NCBI GenBank assembly: GCA_902651635.1
Contig: CACRSC010000110.1
Location: 92,405 to 129,156 of the forward strand
Source: Mastigamoeba balamuthi
Taxonomy: Eukaryota > Evosea > Mastigamoebida > Mastigamoebidae
Length of the DNA: 36,752 bases
Direction: 5' to 3'
The position numbers and the translations under genes were made by a program. This document shows, one piece after another, positions 31,159-36,752 of the stretch (position 1 is its first letter; each line of letters opens with the position of its first letter). The notes beneath the pieces are model-generated. The model made no database searches and was not told the origin of the DNA. It was given only the letters and a program-made list of their open reading frames with translations.

Positions 31159-32312
31159 TTGACTGAATGGACGTTGTACTTGCTGCAGTGCTCTCTTCCC
31201 TGCAATTGAAGACAACCGACCTTGATTCATAATAAAACTCGAAATGCATGCTTTGAAATTCCATTTAATTATGGGTCAACAGCTGCGAGATACATAATGA
31301 AGAAATCGAATATGATCGATTATGTGGTGTCACGCATCAGCACACAAACTGATGTTCTCCTCAAATTGCTCTTCCAGGCCACAATTGATGCATCTACTAT
31401 TGGTTGTGACAACCTGATGATACAAATACCAACACATCACATATCACATTTGCAAAGCACCTCAGAGAGCGTCAGAGGTGCCGCTGAGCTCCGAGTCTGA
31501 GGTGCTTGTCCAGGGATCTGTGGCCTGCTGCTGGCAAGTCTAGCCTATCCTTAATTACCTCTGAAGGGCGTACTCCTTCAGTTTAGGGCACCGGACTCGC
31601 CCTGTTGGCCCATGTGCTGAGTGAAGACCAGACTCAACAAAGAGGACGGGTTCCAGGATTTGGATCAGTACTGTATCCCTATGGGTAAGTTAATCCCTCA
31701 CCAAATCGATGATTCATCTCGTTGATATACTGTTGCCAGAAGTGGCCTCTGATCGACCTGGACAGGTGCGAACACATGCAACGCGATTACTGGGCATGCA
31801 CTGCGCCCACGATTTTCCCCGGTTTTGATGTGCCATGATAGTGTTTGACACGATCGCATTCATACCCCTTTCGTTCACGTGCAAAGTGTGCCACTAAGGA
31901 ATTTGCTTGTTTTGGTCATTGTTTCATGAATATAATGTGACACGAAGGCACCACAATCGTGGCACATTTTCGACCACATTTCGTGCACAGACACAATTTA
32001 TGTGGGGGGGACAGATGCACAGGGATGGCCGTGCTTGGAGCATCGGAGACAAGACGGGTCAGCAGTACGTGATTCAGTCCGATTAGCTGAATTTCTCAAG
32101 CTCGTGATAACCTCGTACCTGACCAAGCCAACTTGGGACGCCAAGGGGGGGAACCCCGAGCGGGACTGCACCTCATTGAATATTTACATAACGTTCACGA
32201 GTGAAGAGCAAACGGCCGACCCACATAACAGAGTGTGTGGTGACTCACAGTTAGATTTCATCCACCAGAACTCTTACAGCATAAGAGAGCGCCGTTGAGC
32301 CAATAGACGGTG
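31159..32312. other. long spacer between S4 and S5
   Basis: About 1.15 kb, AT-richer, with no gene or subtilase relic that I can recognise. Frames at 31222-31500 and 32002-32298 have no coding look. The spacer carries the S4 3' end and the S5 promoter. GTGGACAAT was not seen here. Confidence 0.4.
31231..31236 (+). terminator. poly(A) signal, S4
   Basis: AATAAA 73 bases after the S4 stop codon, a normal distance for a short 3' UTR. Usage not shown. Confidence 0.5.
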
Positions 32313-35300
32313 ATGAGAACTGCGAAGTGTGTTCTACGCCTTGCAGCCACCATTGCTGCTGTTCTTGCTCTGGCTGCCCAGGCGTCCAAGCGCGTCATTG
32401 TGCAGCTCGAGGACCCTTCATCAAGCCTTATCCGCTCCGACCGCACCTTCGTTGCACGCGCCATCCAGGACCGCTTCCTCGAATCCACAAAGTGCGCCTG
32501 CACGTCACACAAAAACTCAAGCTGCATCTTCATCAACCTGCAAGGCGAAACGGACTGGTGCTGTCCGAGTCGCTGGTGGAGCGTGGCGGCAGGCGGGAGG
32601 CTCGGTTCACGGCCGTGCTGAACGCGGTGGCGGTGGAGGTGGCCGAGGGCAGCGAGACGGAGCACGTGGTGCAGCGCATGCGGTCACTGCCCGGCGTCGT
32701 CAACGCCTGGCCCGACGCCCAGCACCACCAGACCCTCTTCGCGTCGGGGCCCCTGGTGGGGCTGCCTGCGGCGTGGGGGGAGCTGCTGCCCCGGAGGGCC
32801 GGGGAGGGGGTGAAGGTGGCGGTGGTGGACGGGGGCACCAGCAAGGACGTCCCCATGATGTCGGGCGCCGGCTTCGCGTGGCCCCACGACATCCCCGCCC
32901 CCGGCCTCGGCGAGACCGACAACTGCAACGGCAAGATCGTCGTCTCGCGGTTCTACGCCGACCCAAGCACGCCTCCGGCCGAGGGGAGCGCGCACAGCTG
33001 GCCTGGGCCCCGCGATGGTTCTCACGGCGTTCAGTAAGATGATTGAGTACTTAACAGCGTCTGAACACACGCCACAGCACGTCTTCGACTGCAGCAGGCG
33101 TCCCGGTGACAATCCACACTGCCGATGGCACGAGGAACCTCAGTGGTATGGCGCCGCATGCATGGGTCATGAATTACAAGGTCTTCTATACTTCTGCTGA
33201 TGGGTAGGTTCCCTTCACCTCGCAGAGGAACTTACGTCGAAATTCTTGTTGATCAGGCAACAGGCTGGAGGCCAAACCGTTGAGATCCTGCAGGCGTTGG
33301 AGGACGCTGTGATCAACGGCGCACAGGTCATCAGCAACTCGTGGGGATCAAAAACGATGGAGGACAGCCAAAACCCGATCTCGGTGTTCTGCACACGCGC
33401 GACGCTGGAGCACAACGTCGTCTTTGTCTTCTCCGCGGGCAACGCCGGACCCATGCTTACGACGATGGACCACCCAGAGACCACCAGCATACGCGTCGCA
33501 GCCTCGTCCACCGACAGGAAATCGTGGCTTGGGATCGCGACGCGTCCCGCTTGGCAGACGCTCTTCCCCAACGCATCTCTCGAGTCAAACAAGGTCGTAA
33601 TCCAAATGGCAACACCTGCGACACAGGGATGGATGTCAGCGACAGCCCCGCGGTTCAACAACAGCTACGGGTGTAAGAGATTCGAGGGCAAGAACTACAC
33701 AGGCAAGATCGTCCTGGTTCGCGATGGCTACGGAGGATACTGCGAGACGCAGACCGCGATAGACAATGCGGCAGTGGCGGGAGCAGCAGGCATTCTGGTC
33801 ATCAACAGTGGTGACTTCATCTTCACCAGCTCGTTTGACAACGATCGCGGACTGGCCATCGCGGGCATCGGACTCACAGGGGGAAACCTGCTGCTCAGCT
33901 TGATTGAAAATGCCCGAGAGGTCACCTTCTCCTTCGAGCTCTTCTCCGGTCCAACCACAAAAGACCTCATCGCTGACTTTAGCAGCCGTGGGCCATCGTC
34001 TGATATGGGCATCGGCATCGACGTGGCTGCTCCTGGTCAAACGATTGTGGCTCAGGGATTCGGAACTGGATACGGTGTACAGAAACACTTTGGATTCGGA
34101 GCTGTGTCTGGGACGTCGATGGCGTGCCCACACGTGTCGGGAATCGCTGCACTGATCAGGCAGAGGCACCCCGAGTTCACGGCTGCAGAGGTCAAGAGCG
34201 CCCTAATGACAACCTCCATCACTGACGTCGTCCTCGACGCCAAGCGCACCGTCATGGCGTCGCCCCTGGACACGGGGGCCGGGAGGGTGGTGGCGAGCGC
34301 AGCGCTCGACCCCACCGTGTTCATGCAGCCCCAGGCCCTCAGCTTCTCTGTTGTCGAGGTCGGCAGGCACCACCAGCTCGCCCTCGCCATCAAGGCCTAC
34401 ACCGCTCTCTCCAACGTCGAGCTGTCCTTCGTCCCCATCGCCGGCTCTGCGCTGTACAACACCACGCACCTCAGCTTCTCCGTGTCCCCGGCCACCGTGG
34501 ATGCCATGGCCGCTGGGCAGACGACCACGCTCAACGTGTCGTTCATGGGGAGCGCGAACCAGGATTACGTTGCGCACCTGATGGTGAGGAGCAACGGGGC
34601 GGTGGTGGGCCACGCGCCTGTGTGGGCACGGGCTGTGCTTCCCAGGGCAGAGGACGTGCTCATCGTGGACCTCGACGGCAGCAATTGTGTCAGCGAGCAA
34701 CCCGACGTGTCTCACGTGTACCAGGAGGCCTTCGCTGGCGCTGGCTTCTCTTCGAGTGTATATGAGATTCCAAACTGCACGGCAGGCATGTCAGCATTCC
34801 CGGAGGACCTTGTGTACCGCAGCTACAAGGCAATCGCAGTTATTACTGGCAAAAGGGCGTTGGGCTCTCCGTCGCTGCTGAAGAGCCTTTCGAAGATGAT
34901 GGCGATCACCAACCAGGGCGCAGTGCTCGTCACAATGGGCAGCGCCGTTCCCAACGTGTGGACTCCTACGTCTGGCACACTTGTCCGTCTATGCGGTGCA
35001 GTCTTCGCTTCGGCGACTGAAATGTGTGATGTCCGTCCTCATGCAAGTGCTCCCTCAGCTTTCCGTGATCTGTTCTTCAAACTGCAGCAAAACCGTACCG
35101 TACGGCAGATATCCTTATACCCCGCGACGGAAATGGTGGATGTGCCTCTGCTGACGTCCCCCGGTTCAACGCCAGCGACAGCCATAGCCAAGGCCCTCGT
35201 CAAGCAGGAGATGCCTCCCTACAACTCGTTCCACTCAGCATGTGCTGTGTCGACTCTGGGACTCGAGGACATGCCAGCCGAGACCAGGACGCCATTCATC

Positions 35301-35844
35301 AAGAACGTCATGAGTCTATTGCTGTCGTCAAGGCCTGCGAGCTATGCCGTCACAGGCAGCAGCAGTGACAGCGACAGCGTGCGCATGATCGACGTGAAGA
35401 TCAGTGACAGCAAGTTCGCAGCGTCGGAGGTTATGGCCATCTGGGGTGACAGCGACGACAACATCACAAGCTATCGTGGGCTCATATTCATTTGAACATC
35501 AACTAAATACCCTTCCTACAGCGTATGGAGGCCATGCCACACACACGTACACCAAGACAGGGAGCTTCAAGCCAGTGGTGATGATAAGGAGCACTGTGGG
35601 GAAGATCTACGCCCTGGAGCACAGCATCATCTTTACCGTCTCGAGTGATCACATGTCGGGGGCGAGTACTAGCACAGAAAGAAGCACGGGCCGCTCTGGC
35701 AGTGGTGCCAGTGGCTCCAGGGCCAGTTCGTCCGCTGCAAGACTCTCGAGTTCCAAGCTTGCCAGTGCCTCGCCCAGAATTTCTCCTATTGCCTCCACAG
35801 TCGTTGCTGCCGCTCTTTTCATCGTCCCTGAACTAGCTCGTTGA
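32313..35844 (+). CDS. subtilase S5 (peptidase S8)
   Basis: Exons 32313-32491, 32545-33033, 33078-33203, 33257-35475 and 35522-35844; introns of 53, 44, 53 and 46 nt, phases 2,2,2,1 (1111 aa). Signal peptide VLRLAATIAAVLALAAQA. The propeptide is altered (LEDPSSSLIRSDRTF instead of LEDPPAGLTRSDRSS). Catalytic residues Asp155, His220 (HGVH), Asn in SAGNAGP and Ser552 (GTSMACPHVSG) are intact. The PA insert begins NNSYGCKRFEGKNYTG and is slightly longer (DGYGGYCETQ). The tail has TKTGSFKPVVMIRSTVG, a Ser-rich stalk and a hydrophobic end (IASTVVAAALFIVPELAR). Exon 2 and the middle of exon 4 match S3 and S4 very closely. Predicted to be a secreted or surface-anchored serine protease like its neighbours. 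Confidence 0.92.
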
Positions 35845-36072
35845 TACAGAGGTCTCGCTTCTGTTGATGACGAGTTCACCCCCCGCCGCTCCGCAATTGT
35901 GCATACAAAAAAAGCCCTTGTCGACCCAATCTTTGTCTCGTAGCCCTCTGGATCTCTTACATGTGAATGACGAGAGAGAACCCGAATGTAATTCGACACG
36001 TGAGGCGGTTGCGGTGAGAATCCATCATATTCATTGCCGTTGGCCGAGCCATACAAGCACAGCAACACCGCA

Positions 36073-36322
36073 ATGCAGGAGGGCAGAGAGCACGACGACT
36101 GCCCCATCTGCCTGCATCCCATGGAGAGTGGCGCGGGGCTGATCCGGACCTCGTGCGGCCACACGTTCCACATCAACTGCCTTCTGTGCGCAATTCGCTC
36201 CCTCTGGCGGGTGGGCCACGAACGAGCTGGCGTTTGCGCTCAGCGCGGTGCAGCAGCAGTGGCAACAGAGGTCCACCTCACAGAACTCGCCGTCAAGCGA
36301 CCTGTACACGACGCCTCGCTGA
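36073..36322 (+). CDS. small RING-H2-type zinc-finger protein, incomplete finger
   Basis: The ATG at 36073 opens MQEGREHDDCPICLHPMES, followed by SCGHTFHINCL. This gives the first six zinc ligands of a RING-H2 finger (C-x2-C, C-x-H-x2-H-x2-C). The expected last pair (usually CPxC) is not found. A GTGCGC donor at 36186 and an acceptor at 36243 (58-nt intron) would add LAVQQQWQQRS and stop at 36322 (63 aa). Without splicing, the frame runs to 36468 with no zinc ligands. It may be a truncated E3-like RING, or the last ligands may lie in an exon I have not found. Function as a ubiquitin ligase would need the full finger. From 36323 to 36595 I see nothing else. Confidence 0.5.
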
Positions 36323-36595
36323 TTGGGAACTGCGCAGAATGGAGGGCACCTTCACTGGCCGAAGGGGTTCTGAGCAGCGCTGTATCACAACAACCCCATG
36401 AGAAACAGGCACTGCCAGGATCGCCTTTCCAAGGTTGTTCACAAATCCTACTGTCAAACATGGAATGAATAGCGACACAGACAACCTCAAGATTCACTCC
36501 TAGCTAGCTAGATTCATCACAGTTGGATCGATTTCTTCTTGGGGTTCGGTGTTTCTGGACAACAATTACAAACCCCCAACGGGACCCAACAGGCA

Positions 36596-36752
36596 ATGCA
36601 GGAGGCCAAGGAGGCGGACGACTGCTCCATCTGCCTGCAGCCCATGGTGAGGGGCGCGGGGCTGATCCGAACCTCGTGTGGCCACACGTTCCACATCTAT
36701 TGCCTGCAGTGCCACTCGCCCCTCACGCAATCCCGCAGTCGCCGCTCTCCCG
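36596..36752 (+). CDS. second RING-H2-type gene, cut by window end
   Basis: A close copy of the gene at 36073. The reading is MQEAKEADDCSICLQPMV, then SCGHTFHIYCLQC, again with the first six zinc ligands. Around the finger the two copies share most of their bases, so this is a tandem duplication about 520 bases apart. The copy continues past 36752. A GTGCC at about 36702 may be the donor matching the one at 36186, in which case the rest of the finger would be in the next exon outside the window. Confidence 0.55.
   Translation, partial: MQEAKEADDCSICLQPMVRGAGLIRTSCGHTFHIYCLQCHSPLTQSRSRRSP

Noticed and set aside
23429-35844. subtilase array as a bacterial operon or a recently transferred bacterial cluster
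   Set aside because: Each gene has four spliceosomal introns, its own upstream spacer and a GPI-like tail, and one is inverted. There are no ribosome binding sites or bacterial neighbours.
1-36752. tRNA, rRNA, CRISPR array, telomere repeats or intact transposon ends
   Set aside because: None was seen on either strand. The repeats present are paralogous gene segments and homopolymers.

Overview
The window looks like nuclear DNA of a GC-rich, gene-dense, probably single-celled eukaryote. The genes carry many short GT-AG introns, mostly 44-110 nt. The proteins are typical of eukaryotes: a Na+,K+-ATPase-type pump, a calpain, an armadillo-repeat protein with a UBR-box-like zinc finger, secreted subtilases with C-terminal anchor signals, and RING-H2 fingers. 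I cannot name the taxon. All gene models were spliced by hand from reading frame, phase and GT/AG signals. None has transcript support.

Layout. 1-2156: the end of an unknown minus-strand gene, then about 1.5 kb of DNA almost free of CpG. That stretch holds a decayed retroelement RNase H piece and a decayed subtilase copy whose lost CpGs have become TpG or CpA. 2157-4306 (+): armadillo-repeat/UBR-box protein. 4484-about 5780 (-): coiled-coil protein of unknown family, either with ultra-short introns or broken. 6464-10750 (+): 16-exon type IIC P-type ATPase with unusual ion-site residues. 11362-16117 (+): subtilase S1. 16599-18663 (+): calpain. 18885-22438 (-): subtilase S2. 23429-26981, 27561-31158 and 32313-35844 (+): subtilases S3, S4 and S5. 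36073 to the end: two copies of a small RING-H2 gene, the second cut by the window edge.

The main theme is a local expansion of one subtilase (peptidase S8) family. Five copies look intact, and all share five exons with intron phases 2-2-2-1 and a third exon of exactly 126 nt. Each has a signal peptide, an I9-like propeptide, a catalytic domain with a PA insert, a long beta-rich C-terminal part, and a hydrophobic C-terminus that suggests a GPI anchor. At least two relics lie nearby. The relic at 889-1264 decayed by CpG loss, which points to CpG methylation. The relic at about 22881-23058 kept its CpGs and decayed by indels and other changes. Near-identical patches shared by S2-S5 suggest continuing gene conversion.

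The proteases, calpain and ATPase show no sign of being one pathway. The proteases probably act at the cell surface or in a secretory compartment.
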